Positions 8,765 through 17,633 of a stretch of DNA of 64,000 nucleotides are shown here, piece after piece. Below the pieces are notes generated by a model. The model made no database searches. It was not told where the DNA came from and was given only the letters and a program-made list of their open reading frames with translations. Each line of letters starts with the position of its first letter. The stretch's first letter is position 1. A program made the position numbers and the translations under genes. The DNA lies in assembly GCA_046350375.1 (NCBI GenBank), contig JAXMAO010000001.1, positions 1-64,000 of the forward strand. Reading direction: 5' to 3'. The stretch comes from JAXMAO01 sp046350375 (GTDB lineage Bacteria > Planctomycetota > Phycisphaerae > UBA1845 > UTPLA1).

Positions 8765-8780
8765 GCATCCGCGCTCCTCG

Positions 8781-10676
8781 TCAGGCCGACGTATCCGCCA
8801 GCGCCGCGTCCGCCCCGGCCAGGGCCTGCAAGACCGTGCTGATCTTGCCGATCAGCTCCTTCATGGTCGCGATCAGCGCGGCCGCGTCTCCGCCGCCGCG
8901 GGCGCTGACCGGCGGTCCGGCCAGGGCCGGGGTCTGCTGCGAGAAAAACGTCGCGAGCTCCTCGCCGCTCAGGTCCATGATCCCGCGTCGCGGCGGCGAG
9001 ATATCGATCGCGCCGCCAGGCCCGTGTCCAGCCAATGCACGGAGCCGCTCGGCCAGCAGTGAGTCGCGCATGCGCGCAGAGTCGGCGGGCGACACGACGT
9101 ATCCCAACCGTCGATACGATCCAAGAATCTCGGGCAGGTCGCGGAGGACCCCGCGCCGCACGGCACCATAGGACAGGCCGCGCAGCTCCGCGTCGCGCTC
9201 GCGGTCGATGCGGCGAGCCTCGGCTCTCGACCCCCACTCCAATCGCAGGCCGCGCCGCAGCGTCGCCTCGAACGGCATCGGCGTCCGCGCCGGCGGCGCG
9301 GCCGGCGCGAGCATGTCGATCATCCGCGCCGCACTGGCCTGCTGGGTCGCCGCATTCCGCGCCGGGAACTCCTGGCGGAAGGCGGTCCAGGCCTGCGAGG
9401 CCATCGACGGCGCCCCGGCCGTCGACATGAACGCGTTGGCGGCAATGATGTAGGGCCAGAGGCCGGCACCGATCACCGGGCTGGCGCCGGTGCCAGACGC
9501 GGCCGGCTGCGAGGTCGAAGGCATCGTGGATGAGGACTGCCCCCCGAACAGGGTGTCGATCTGGTTGAGCATTGGAGCATTGAATAATCTCCACAGCAGT
9601 CCCTTGTTCTCCCAGAGCTTCGCGGCGAAATCAGTTGGCTGCTGCAACGCTTCCGCGAGATGATTGATCGCCGATTGGCGCAGCCCGGCCAGGAAGTCGA
9701 TCGCCCATTTCCCGGCATCGACGGCCTCACTGAAGGCATGCCCAGCCCACTCGCCGGCCTTCGCGAACATGTCACTGAAGGCCCCGCCGATCACCCCTAG
9801 CAGCCCGCCGCTCTGACCTTTGCCCCACAGCAGTTCGCCGAAGCTGCCGCCGGCCTGAAAGTGCTCGGAGATGCCGCGGATGAGGTCGCTGGTCGACTCC
9901 ATCGCGCTGCGCATCGCCTGGCTGGTCACGATCACATTGGCCAGCCGGTCGATCGTGTCGCCAACCGTGGTCTTGATCTGCGTCCAGGCGGTCGAGAGCT
10001 CGCCGCCGGACGTGCCCAGGGCCGCCATCTGGCGGCGCATCTCGGTCACCGCCTGCCGCGCGAACTCGGCGTTCTGGGCCAGCGGCTCGAGCGCCTCGAA
10101 CGCGCCCGGGCCGCGGAGCTCGTCGAACGCCTTGGCGACGCGCTCCATCGAGGTCGCAATGCCCAGGTCATCCAGCGCCCGCGAGCGCCCCTTGCCCAGG
10201 TCGCTCAGCACCGCGTCGATCGTGCCGGCCGCGTCCTCGCCGATGGTCTGCGCCTTGCGGGCCGCGAATGCGACCGCATCGAACACGTCCTTGAGCCCGG
10301 TGCCCTGGGCCTGCGAGCGGTTGAGCAGTTCGACCGCACGCACGAACGAGAGCGTATGCTGCGAGGCCGCCTGCAACCCCTCGGCCAGCGTCTCGCCCGC
10401 CGCCCCGGAGACGCGGAACTGGGCCCGCATGCCCGACAGGGCCGTGTCGAGCCGCGAGCCGCGATCGATCACCGATTCCATCGCCGCCAGGGCCGGCCGC
10501 AGGCCGAGGTTGATGTCGCGCAGCACGCCCAGGCCGGCGGAGGCGAGCCGGAACGGGATCGTGATCGGCTTGATCGCCGTCCGCGCGAAGGACTGGATCG
10601 ACGCCAGGCTGGAGCGCAGCCCGGCCGCGGTCTGGTTCTCCGCCCCGATCCGGATGCCGAAATTGAGCTGGCTCAT
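8781..10676 (-). CDS. Tail tape measure protein
   Basis: 631 aa, long and helix-rich, with the typical start LNFGIRIGAENQTAAGLRSS and repeated Ala/Leu helices (RDINLGLRPALAAMESVIDR, AFDELRGPGAFEALEPLAQN). Two Gly/Ala hydrophobic stretches (GGLLGVIGGAFSDMFAKA and IGAGLWPYIIAANAF) match the membrane-active segments of tape measure proteins. It directly follows the two-frame chaperone genes. A tape measure of this size implies a short to medium tail (roughly 100 nm by the usual 0.15 nm per residue rule). Confidence 0.8.
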   Translation of the reverse strand: MSQLNFGIRIGAENQTAAGLRSSLASIQSFARTAIKPITIPFRLASAGLGVLRDINLGLRPALAAMESVIDRGSRLDTALSGMRAQFRVSGAAGETLAEGLQAASQHTLSFVRAVELLNRSQAQGTGLKDVFDAVAFAARKAQTIGEDAAGTIDAVLSDLGKGRSRALDDLGIATSMERVAKAFDELRGPGAFEALEPLAQNAEFARQAVTEMRRQMAALGTSGGELSTAWTQIKTTVGDTIDRLANVIVTSQAMRSAMESTSDLIRGISEHFQAGGSFGELLWGKGQSGGLLGVIGGAFSDMFAKAGEWAGHAFSEAVDAGKWAIDFLAGLRQSAINHLAEALQQPTDFAAKLWENKGLLWRLFNAPMLNQIDTLFGGQSSSTMPSTSQPAASGTGASPVIGAGLWPYIIAANAFMSTAGAPSMASQAWTAFRQEFPARNAATQQASAARMIDMLAPAAPPARTPMPFEATLRRGLRLEWGSRAEARRIDRERDAELRGLSYGAVRRGVLRDLPEILGSYRRLGYVVSPADSARMRDSLLAERLRALAGHGPGGAIDISPPRRGIMDLSGEELATFFSQQTPALAGPPVSARGGGDAAALIATMKELIGKISTVLQALAGADAALADTSA

Positions 10677-10964
10677 CTACTCGCTCTTGCGATCCTGCAC
10701 GATGAACGGGTCGCGCGCCACGATCGCCTCACCCAGTCGCTCCAGCGCCTCGGGCGGCAGCTGTGCGACCATCTCGATCGGCAGCGCCGCCCACTGCGAC
10801 AGATTCCGCAGCAGCATCAGCCGCTCGATGCACCGCCAGGCCGCCCGCCGGCCGGCGGCGCGATAGGGTCCGCGCCATCGTCCGCAGCGCCATAGCCGGC
10901 GAACGACGCAAGCGCTGTCCCCACAGCGCCGAACAGCGCGACCGGAATCGCCCCCAGCAGCGCG
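10677..10964 (-). CDS. Tail assembly chaperone, second frame (GT-like extension)
   Basis: This frame is open from 10964 to a TAG at 10677, one base from the tape measure ATG, and is -1 relative to the upstream chaperone gene, which it overlaps by about 148 bp. It ends SQWAALPIEMVAQLPPEALE...RDPFIVQDRKSE, clearly protein-like. The only ATG in frame is internal and would give 46 aa. This is the layout of lambda G/GT, where a -1 slip makes a chaperone with a C-terminal extension that recruits the tape measure. I see no classic XXXYYYZ heptamer in the overlap. Confidence 0.6.
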   Translation of the reverse strand, partial: RAAGGDSGRAVRRCGDSACVVRRLWRCGRWRGPYRAAGRRAAWRCIERLMLLRNLSQWAALPIEMVAQLPPEALERLGEAIVARDPFIVQDRKSE

Positions 10965-11212
10965 TCAAGCCGGTCCACTGAGAACTCCAATGGGCGGCCC
11001 TGCTTGTCGTTCACGCCGCTCCAGCCAACGACCATCGGCCGCACCGCCGCCAGGAGCCGCAGGTTGGGATCGCCTCCGGCAGTACGCGCCGCTGCCAGCG
11101 CATCCTCGATCCGCGCCCGGACGGTGCCGGTCGGCAGCTGTACCCGCAGCGAGAACGCATTCTCGCCATCGCCAAAACTCAGCGTCTCGACCGCCTCGAA
11201 ATCAATGTTCAT
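10817..11212 (-). CDS. Tail assembly chaperone (G-like)
   Basis: A 131-aa protein (MNIDFEAVETLSFGDGENAF) between the tail tube and the tape measure genes, the position of tail chaperones in siphophages. Residues 1-85 look folded; the last ~25 residues (DPIAPPAGGRPGGASSG) are low-complexity, as expected if the functional alternative continues in the -1 frame. Identity rests on synteny and frame arrangement, not on sequence similarity. Confidence 0.6.
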   Translation of the reverse strand: MNIDFEAVETLSFGDGENAFSLRVQLPTGTVRARIEDALAAARTAGGDPNLRLLAAVRPMVVGWSGVNDKQGRPLEFSVDRLDALLGAIPVALFGAVGTALASFAGYGAADDGADPIAPPAGGRPGGASSG

Positions 11213-11225
11213 CGCACGCTCCCGT

Positions 11226-12134
11226 CTAGAGACTCAGGACCGATGCCCCGATCGAGCTGCCGTAGCTCCAGGCCACGCCACTTGACGAGTACGGTTTGAT
11301 TGTCACCTGCTGCGTGAGCAGACCGTTCTGGTTCGCGAGGGTGCGGCTCTGAATCTGCGCCTTGGCGATCGTCGCAGTCACGGTCTCATTCGCCGTGCCA
11401 GTGCCGAACACGATCGTGACCGCGTGCTCGGTGGCGGCGGTCACCAGATCGCGCCAGGCGATCGTGTCGAACACGCCCGTCAAGTTGATCGCGTGCGATT
11501 CCATGCCGTCCTGGATGAACAGCCGCGCATTGCTGGCGTCCACGCGGCCGAGCTCATGCTCGACGTCGATCGAATGCTCAAGCGACAGGACCTTGGTGGC
11601 CGCAACCGAGTTGATTGTGATGGTTGAATGACGCAACTGGAACTTGCGGGCGTTGGCCTTGGTTCCGGCCGAGACGCCGGCAATAGCCGCGAAGGTCATG
11701 CATTCGAGTCCCACGGACGCCTGGAGGATGGACTCGCCGCTCGGCTGGCCGCCGGCCGAGAAGTTCATCCGCAGGCTCCGCGCCACGCAGCCCAGGTACT
11801 GCATGTGCGGGTTCGTGCCGGTCACGCCGGCCGCATGACCGTGCTTGATCGAGACCTGCGGCTGGTCGCCGCTGGTCCGCTTGGTCACCAGGTCGATCAG
11901 GTCGCGGATCGTGTCGCGATTGACCTCGGGCGTCATCTCGAGCGACGCCGTCACGCCGACTGGCACGACATCGGCGGCGAACGGGTATCCCGTGTTGGAC
12001 AGGATTTCGCCGCCGGGATTCGAGAGCGTCGGGATCAGTGCAAAGACCGGCTGATCGAGCGGGAACGTCCCCGCGATCGTGCCGCGCGTCGTCTCCTTGC
12101 CGAGCAGCACGATGTCCTGCAATTGATGAGCCAT
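11226..12134 (-). CDS. Major tail tube protein
   Basis: A 302-aa beta-rich protein (MAHQLQDIVLLGKETTRGT) with the pattern of phage tail tube proteins: an N-terminal strand, a DVVPVGVTASLEMTPEVNRD segment, and a C-terminal copy ending QQVTIKPYSSSGVAW. It is preceded by a good site (GGGAGG) and sits immediately before the chaperone genes. No sheath gene neighbours it, which argues for a non-contractile tail. Confidence 0.72.
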   Translation of the reverse strand: MAHQLQDIVLLGKETTRGTIAGTFPLDQPVFALIPTLSNPGGEILSNTGYPFAADVVPVGVTASLEMTPEVNRDTIRDLIDLVTKRTSGDQPQVSIKHGHAAGVTGTNPHMQYLGCVARSLRMNFSAGGQPSGESILQASVGLECMTFAAIAGVSAGTKANARKFQLRHSTITINSVAATKVLSLEHSIDVEHELGRVDASNARLFIQDGMESHAINLTGVFDTIAWRDLVTAATEHAVTIVFGTGTANETVTATIAKAQIQSRTLANQNGLLTQQVTIKPYSSSGVAWSYGSSIGASVLSL

Positions 12135-12161
12135 AGTGCGGCCTCCCTGCCGCGCGCGTCA

Positions 12162-12380
12162 CTACGACGCCTGCGGGGTCCCGTGAACAATCTCCCACTC
12201 GCCGCCGCGCTCGGGCGCGGTCAGCCTCTCGGCCAGCTCCGGCGATACATCGCGCACGTCGCCGACCCGCACCGCACGCAGGCCGGCCGGAAACGCCTGA
12301 TCCTCGCCGTCCGGACCGCGGACCTTGCGGACCCGGACCGATTGCGGCGCCGTCGTCGCGATCCCGTTGCCCTTGCTCAT
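12162..12380 (-). CDS. Small phage protein before tail tube
   Basis: 72 aa from the ATG at 12380, chosen because a perfect GGAGGT lies 6-7 bases upstream; a longer start overlaps the previous gene. Sequence MSKGNGIATTAPQSVRVRKV...VRDVSPELAERLTAPERGGEW. The second half resembles small phage proteins that carry a 'V...VS..LAERL' helix, but no role is known. Confidence 0.6.
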   Translation of the reverse strand: MSKGNGIATTAPQSVRVRKVRGPDGEDQAFPAGLRAVRVGDVRDVSPELAERLTAPERGGEWEIVHGTPQAS

Positions 12381-12390
12381 CGCTGACCTC

Positions 12391-12903
12391 CTACGCCCCG
12401 ATGGCGTCATAGTTACACGTCAATCGCACCTGCACGACGATCTCGTCCTGCCACTCCGCTGGCGCATCGAGCGGCTCGCGCTCCGGCCGCGTCCCGCCCA
12501 CGCTGATGCTCAGCAGCTCCAGCGGCATCAGCGCCGACAGGTTGAGCGCTCCTCCGTCCGCCGCCTTCCCGCGGCTCAGCCGCACCAGCGCCTTGAGCAG
12601 GGCCCACCGCAGGCTGCGAGCGTCACCGAGCGACCGGCCCGGCGCCGCGAACATCACGCGATAGTTCTGCACCAGCAGGCACGCGCCGTTGGAGTACTCG
12701 GACAGCGCCTCATCGTCGTCGGGCCGAATCCAGATCCGCGGCCCGAGGTCCGGCGCATTCTCGAACTGCTCGCGCAGGTCCACCCGGCGATCGATCGCGT
12801 CGACGCGCTCGGCGCTGCCGATGATCGCCAGTACGTCGGCGTGGCCGCGGATCGCATCGGCGACCAGGCCATCCACGGCCGACAGCGGGTCGCTATAGGG
12901 CAC
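12391..12903 (-). CDS. Phage protein, tail terminator position
   Basis: A 170-aa mixed alpha/beta protein (MPYSDPLSAVDGLVADAIRG) with RIWIRPDDDEALSEYSNGAC and EIVVQVRLTCNY at the end. In siphophages the gene between the head-tail joining protein and the tail tube is usually the tail terminator, and the length fits. I make that suggestion from position and size only. Confidence 0.55.
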   Translation of the reverse strand: MPYSDPLSAVDGLVADAIRGHADVLAIIGSAERVDAIDRRVDLREQFENAPDLGPRIWIRPDDDEALSEYSNGACLLVQNYRVMFAAPGRSLGDARSLRWALLKALVRLSRGKAADGGALNLSALMPLELLSISVGGTRPEREPLDAPAEWQDEIVVQVRLTCNYDAIGA

Positions 12904-12906
12904 GGC

Positions 12907-13548
12907 TCACCGTCCTCCCTGCGCCACGCGCCGCAGTTCGCGCTCGATCTCGGCCAGCGCGAATCGCTGCGACTCGGAGTCGAAGGCCAGATAGGGCCGG
13001 CCGCGGATCGTCACCTTGCGGACCAGGGCGAACAGCACCTGGCCGGCCTTGCGCGTCCGAACGCGCCGCTCGCCGCGCTGCGTCCGCACGATGCGGTAAC
13101 TGTCCTCGGCCTGGACCAGCGCCGGGCCGGTCCATGAATGGCTGCCGATCCGGATCGACTCCTTGGGCGAGTACTTCAGCGACTTGCGCGGCAGGTCGCG
13201 CGGCCAGGCGCCCGAGCGCCGCAGCTCGCGCGTCACGGGCAGCGCGAGATAGCGCCCCGACTTGGGCAGGACGCGCCCGCCGACCTGCTGAATCGCGGCA
13301 TAGACCAGGTTCGATCCGACCGTGACCGCCCGCTCGTCCGCCTGGACCGCCAGCGACCCGGCCAGCTTGCCGGTCGATTGCCCCCACTCGAATCGTCGGC
13401 CGCGGAGTCGCCTCGCCGCCGCGCGACGGACGAATAGCCCGATGCGCTGCAGCGGACGGCCCAGGTTGCCCGCCGCCCGCTCCAGGTCGCCGAGCCGCCG
13501 GCGAACCTCGGCCAGATCGCGCTCGTGCGGCGAAATGATGATCTGCAT
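12907..13548 (-). CDS. Phage virion morphogenesis protein (Mu gpG-like)
   Basis: 213 aa. Residues about 85-125 read VTVGSNLVYAAIQQVGGRVL followed by SGRYLALPV, matching the virion morphogenesis family (Mu gpG), whose signature is a 'G.....YA.iHq.G' segment followed by a 'pRpfLg' strand. The C-terminus RPYLAFDSESQRFALAEIER is also typical. It is a head-tail joining or tail-completion factor. A longer overlapping frame on the same strand is its shadow. Confidence 0.8.
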   Translation of the reverse strand: MQIIISPHERDLAEVRRRLGDLERAAGNLGRPLQRIGLFVRRAAARRLRGRRFEWGQSTGKLAGSLAVQADERAVTVGSNLVYAAIQQVGGRVLPKSGRYLALPVTRELRRSGAWPRDLPRKSLKYSPKESIRIGSHSWTGPALVQAEDSYRIVRTQRGERRVRTRKAGQVLFALVRKVTIRGRPYLAFDSESQRFALAEIERELRRVAQGGR

Positions 13549-13576
13549 TCACGTCGTGCCTCGCCTCGCCCGCGCG

Positions 13577-14044
13577 TCAGAACACGCCGCGAGCGTTCTC
13601 CTCGGTGAAATCCCGCTCCCAGCCGACGGACTTCGCCACCGTCCCTCCGCCGGTCGCCGGCGCGAGCACGCCCGCCGACGGCAGGGCCGCCGCGCCATCC
13701 GCGATCGCAGTCAGTGCCGCATCGATCGCGCGATACTCGTCCGCGACCGTGTCCTTGTTCTTGGCGCGGGTCGGGTGCTCGACCCATCCGGTCCAGCAGG
13801 CGATCACCAGTGTCGCATGCCGCAGCCAGGCGGCGGCCACCGCGTCGCTCGTGTCGATCGGCACCGCGTAGCGCCGCGCCAGCCTCTGGTCGATGATGGC
13901 GCTGGCGCTGTCGAGCAGCGCCTGGCCGACCGTGTCGTTCGCGGTCGTCGCGTTCAGCCGGTCGGTGATCTGCTCGTAGAGCCCCGGCGGCGACGAGGCC
14001 GAACCCAATCGCACCTTCAACTCGCTGAGCGTCGCATAGGCCAC
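13577..14044 (-). CDS. DUF1320 / Mu gp36-like head-tail connector
   Basis: A 155-aa protein starting MAYATLSELKVRLG, the standard opening of DUF1320 (Mu gp36) proteins. It continues with SASAIIDQRLARRYAVPIDT and AAWLRHATLVIACW, both typical. These proteins are thought to act as head-tail connectors. It lies in the expected order between capsid and gpG-like genes. Confidence 0.85.
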   Translation of the reverse strand: MAYATLSELKVRLGSASSPPGLYEQITDRLNATTANDTVGQALLDSASAIIDQRLARRYAVPIDTSDAVAAAWLRHATLVIACWTGWVEHPTRAKNKDTVADEYRAIDAALTAIADGAAALPSAGVLAPATGGGTVAKSVGWERDFTEENARGVF

Positions 14045-14056
14045 GATCGACTCCCG

Positions 14057-14512
14057 CTAGGCCAGCAGCCGTTCGATGAGCAGCAGGTTGAATTCCCACG
14101 TCGCGTTCGCGCCGGTGATATCGATCTGGAGCGGACAGGCGAGCTGGGTGACAGACGTGGACCCGACGATGTCCCCGGTTGCCCCAGTATACAGAACCCC
14201 GTTGGTGATAGTCCCGGGCGCAATCATGGGTAACGAGAGATTGTCGATCCAGAGCGCTGTCAGCGCCAACGTTCCACCGCCAGCGGGGCTGGCGCTATTC
14301 TGCTTGCAGATGACGCCGCGCAGCAGCGCATTGACGTAATCGATTGTTGCCGAGAACTCGCCCGCGAGGTCTGTCACGCCGCGCAGGATGTATGCGCGAT
14401 GGCGCGGCAGCAGATCGCCAGGCTCGCCCTGGATGATCTTGTAGCCCTTCGGCAGCGTGCCGCCCTTGACGAGCGACCCCTTCGAGACCGTGGGTTCGGT
14501 TTTGGAGAACAT
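14057..14512 (-). CDS. Phage head-region hypothetical protein
   Basis: A 151-aa protein (MFSKTEPTVSKGSLVKGGTL) with beta-type segments ILRGVTDLAGEFSATIDYVN and ANATWEFNLLLIERLLA. It is located between the major capsid gene and the gp36-like gene. The phrase KGSLVKGGTLPKGYKI is reminiscent of small capsid decoration proteins, but this is not enough for a call. Confidence 0.55.
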   Translation of the reverse strand: MFSKTEPTVSKGSLVKGGTLPKGYKIIQGEPGDLLPRHRAYILRGVTDLAGEFSATIDYVNALLRGVICKQNSASPAGGGTLALTALWIDNLSLPMIAPGTITNGVLYTGATGDIVGSTSVTQLACPLQIDITGANATWEFNLLLIERLLA

Positions 14513-14567
14513 GTTTGATTTCTCGCGGCGCCGGGGCGGCCCGGCCGCCCCGGCGCGACACGCCCAG

Positions 14568-15482
14568 CTACACCAGCTGCGTCTTGACGGCCAGCGACCA
14601 CGGGCCGTAGGCCATCGCGTAGCGCGCCCGCACGCCGTAGTAGTACTTCTCGCGAAGGAATTCCTCTGACGAATTCTCGGCGAGCGAGGTGAACTCGATC
14701 GGTTCGCGATCCTGAAAGATGAACGGTTTCTGGGCGCCGTCGACCTTCAACAAATAGAACGTGTCGGTCGCCGTCAGAAATGGGAACGACACCGGCTCCG
14801 CCACGCCCGCCAGCATGTTGTCAGTGTTGCCGATGAGTCGGGCGTTGAGCGCCTCGGCCGCGGCGAAATAGAGATTCGGCGGCACCAGCACCTTCAGCCC
14901 GCTCATCGCGAGATTGGCCGGCTGGCCCTGATCGTTTTTGTACGCCAGCATCGTCGCGACGGCCTGCTTGATGGCCTCCTTCATCTCGGCGGTCGTCGCG
15001 TTGCTGGGCGTCGTGACGTCATAGGTGAGACTGTTGGTTTGACTGCCCGATGAGCCGGAGACGTGCGCCGCCGAGAAGAACGGCAGTCCGTCGTAGCACA
15101 GCGCATCGGCGGCCGCGCCATTCGCCAGGAGCAGGCCGATCAAATAGTCCTTGTGGGTGGCGGCCCACTGCGCCATCTCGGCCACGCGGATGGCGATCTG
15201 GCCGGTCTGGTCGTCGGACAACTCGTCGCGATCGACCTCGAGCGTGAACTCGTATTTCTTGCTCGCGACGTCGTACTTTTCCGCGCGCAGCCCGCGGGCG
15301 ACCCGGCCCGTACCGAACTCGCGCATCTGACCCAATGACCCGAGCCAGCGAAATGACTCAGAGTCCTTGGTGCTCGGCACCCGCATGCTCAGCATCGGGT
15401 AGAGCGCCTTGACGGCCTCCAAGCGCGCGAAGAACTCCGATCGGAGTCCCGACGCCAGCAGGCCCGTATTGATCACAGCCAT
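14568..15482 (-). CDS. Major capsid protein, Mu gpT-like
   Basis: 304 aa, the normal length for gpT. The N-terminus MAVINTGLLASGLRSEFFAR, then FRWLGSLGQMREFGTGRVA, the DRDELSDDQTG segment and LKVLVPPNLYFAAAEAL near residue 185 are characteristic of the Mu-like major head subunit family. It follows the gpI-like gene and the decoration protein. An AAAGGAT site precedes the ATG. Confidence 0.9.
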   Translation of the reverse strand: MAVINTGLLASGLRSEFFARLEAVKALYPMLSMRVPSTKDSESFRWLGSLGQMREFGTGRVARGLRAEKYDVASKKYEFTLEVDRDELSDDQTGQIAIRVAEMAQWAATHKDYLIGLLLANGAAADALCYDGLPFFSAAHVSGSSGSQTNSLTYDVTTPSNATTAEMKEAIKQAVATMLAYKNDQGQPANLAMSGLKVLVPPNLYFAAAEALNARLIGNTDNMLAGVAEPVSFPFLTATDTFYLLKVDGAQKPFIFQDREPIEFTSLAENSSEEFLREKYYYGVRARYAMAYGPWSLAVKTQLV

Positions 15483-15530
15483 TGCACTATCCTTTCCAGA
15501 CGCGGCTGCGCCGCGCCATCAGGGTCCCAA

Positions 15531-16349
15531 TTACGCCTCGACCGTCAGCGTGCCCGCCGAATTGATGACCAGCCAGTCGCCGGCCTCATTTGAGACGACG
15601 TCGACGTGCTCGGCCTCGTCGTCGAAATCGACGTACTTGTTGTCGGCCTGCTTGGCCCCCGAAACATAGAGCGCGTCATTGGCGCCCGGCTTGATGCGGA
15701 CCGACTGGGCCGCCGCCGCGACGAACCGATAGGTGATGCCCGCCGGCGGAGCGGACGGCAACTGGAACACGACGGCGCCGGTGGCGCCGAGGTTGTTAAA
15801 GATCTTTCCGTTGTCGGCCAGCGTCAGCGTCACGGGTGAGTCCGCGTTGACCTTCGTCACGAACCCGGCGAAGCCCATGAACCGGCGGGTATCGAGCCGC
15901 AGGATGATCGTGTTGGCCGCGGGCAGGTCGATCATGTGGCCGACCCGGACCGCATTCGCGGCGGCCGAGAAGGTTAGATCGTTGTCGGTCGTCGCATAGA
16001 CCCACTGGCCGATGTTCGTGATGGCGGCGCCGGTCAGCGTCATCGCGAAATCGCCCGCGGTGTAGACCTTGATCGACTTGTCGCCCGCCGAGCCGGCGGA
16101 GTTGTCAACCTCGTGATACGCCAGGCCGACGAAGATGTCGCCCGCCGCCAGCGCCCGCGCATATCCGGTCGACGGCACGACTCCGACCAGGCTCCCCTTG
16201 TAGATCTTCACCGCGCCCATCTTGTAGGTGCGGAGCTCCTGGTCGACGTAGTGATCGACATCCCGCGACGCCGTCAGCGCCGCCATCCACGATGGCCAGA
16301 TCGCGACCAGTGCGGCCAGGGCCGCGCACGCAATCAGCATCACACTCAT
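15531..16349 (-). CDS. Capsid decoration/cement-like protein
   Basis: A 272-aa protein with an unusual hydrophobic start (MSVMLIACAALAALVAIW, possibly a signal or anchor), followed by KMGAVKIYKGSLVGVV, YARALAAGDIFVGLAY and KVYTAGDFAMTLTGA. These match the beta-barrel decoration proteins often placed beside gpT in Mu-like head modules. The second half adds another beta domain (VTLTLADNGKIFNNLGATGA). An N-terminal membrane-like segment on a capsid protein is odd; an internal start is possible. Confidence 0.6.
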   Translation of the reverse strand: MSVMLIACAALAALVAIWPSWMAALTASRDVDHYVDQELRTYKMGAVKIYKGSLVGVVPSTGYARALAAGDIFVGLAYHEVDNSAGSAGDKSIKVYTAGDFAMTLTGAAITNIGQWVYATTDNDLTFSAAANAVRVGHMIDLPAANTIILRLDTRRFMGFAGFVTKVNADSPVTLTLADNGKIFNNLGATGAVVFQLPSAPPAGITYRFVAAAAQSVRIKPGANDALYVSGAKQADNKYVDFDDEAEHVDVVSNEAGDWLVINSAGTLTVEA

Positions 16350-16397
16350 TGCAGTCCTCTCTTTCGGGCCGCCTCATGAGCCGGCGGCCATGTGCGG

Positions 16398-17633
16398 CTA
16401 GGCCGCGACCAACACACTCTCTTCGGCGCTCAACTGCGTCGCCAGCCCGGCGTCGCGCAGCGCCGTGACGACGTGACTCCGCTCGCTGCATACCTGCCGC
16501 AGGACCGGGTCCGCCTGGCGATACTCCGCGACCGCCTTGGCGATGAGCGCCTTGCGATCGGACGGTGAAGTTCCGCCGCCGGTGGAATTCGGTTGCGTCA
16601 CCCGGCCGGCAGCCGGCGCAATGACCGGCTGGACATCCAGCCATGCATTCCACGCCTTCTCGTCGCGAGCGAGGGCACTGAAGTGGTTCACTCCGGCGCT
16701 GTTCGGCACGAGCATGGCATCCGTGAGCTTCCCGGCCGCCTTGGCCGCGGCGATCCGCTCATTGGCCTCGCGCGTGGTCTGCGATTCGCGCAACGCCGTC
16801 AGTTGCGTCGCCGACTCCGCCGCAGCCGACTTCATCGCGGCGAGCTCTGCCCGGAGCGCCTTTACGTCTTCACCATCGCCCGCCGGCCGGGCCGCCTTGA
16901 GCGACCGCACCGCGGTCAGCAGCGACTCATCGCCGACGGTCTCCTGCACCTCCAGCGCCTTGCAGATCGCGGTCCGCAGTTCACCGGCCGCCTTCCCCGG
17001 CTTGGCCTGCTCGCGGAGCGCCTGGATGGCCGTCACGCATGCCGCCTCGTCTGCGCCATCCGCCAGACCGAGGGTCTTTCGAATCTCAATCATGGTCAAC
17101 TCCTGTCCGTGGTCCGCGGGCGGCGACGCGCCGCCAGCGCCCTCGGTCTTCTCTCTGTTGACGATTGGACGCATCGCCGCAATCGCGGGTTTGTTCGTCA
17201 GCGCGACGGACGATAGCTCGATCGCGCGGCCGTCGCTCTTGCGCACGAGGATGGCCGGCGAGAGGTAGCGGTACTCTTTCGATTGGACGAACTCGGCGCC
17301 GCGCGCCGTCCACTCGACCTGGGCATAGATGCCCTGACCGGGCACCGCCTCGAGCGCCTTGATCCAGCCGCGGGCCGGCGCGGTCGCGTCCGGCGTCGCG
17401 AACTCCGGGAATCTGATCTGCTCGGTGGCGTGCTCGGTGTCGATCGGCAGGTCCAGGCCACGCGCCCGAAACGTCCCCACGATCGCCGCCGCCGCCGCGT
17501 CGTCGACGATGAATTCGCCGGACGTAGAGGCCACCTTTCCCCACGGCAGCACCATGATGCGGCCCGGCGCATCGACCGGGATCGCCGTCCGCAGGATCGC
17601 GATCCATTGCTCCACCTGTTGCGTCGCGCTCAT
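16398..17633 (-). CDS. Mu gpI-like protease / scaffold protein
   Basis: 411 aa from the ATG at 17633, which overlaps the portal stop by 4 bp. The N-terminal half has the gpI signature: PGRIMVLPWGKVASTSGEF, DLPIDTEHATEQ, ARGWIKALE and KEYRYLSPAILVRKSDGRAI, the maturation protease of Mu-like heads. The second half (ETVGDESLLTAVRSLKAARP onward) is coiled-coil rich, as expected of a scaffold. A protease-plus-scaffold protein in one gene, with an internal scaffold start, is the rule in Mu (I/Z). Confidence 0.85.
   Translation of the reverse strand: MSATQQVEQWIAILRTAIPVDAPGRIMVLPWGKVASTSGEFIVDDAAAAAIVGTFRARGLDLPIDTEHATEQIRFPEFATPDATAPARGWIKALEAVPGQGIYAQVEWTARGAEFVQSKEYRYLSPAILVRKSDGRAIELSSVALTNKPAIAAMRPIVNREKTEGAGGASPPADHGQELTMIEIRKTLGLADGADEAACVTAIQALREQAKPGKAAGELRTAICKALEVQETVGDESLLTAVRSLKAARPAGDGEDVKALRAELAAMKSAAAESATQLTALRESQTTREANERIAAAKAAGKLTDAMLVPNSAGVNHFSALARDEKAWNAWLDVQPVIAPAAGRVTQPNSTGGGTSPSDRKALIAKAVAEYRQADPVLRQVCSERSHVVTALRDAGLATQLSAEESVLVAA

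Noticed and set aside
9861..10895. 344-codon plus-strand frame
   Set aside because: Antisense of tape measure and chaperone genes inside a uniformly leftward operon.
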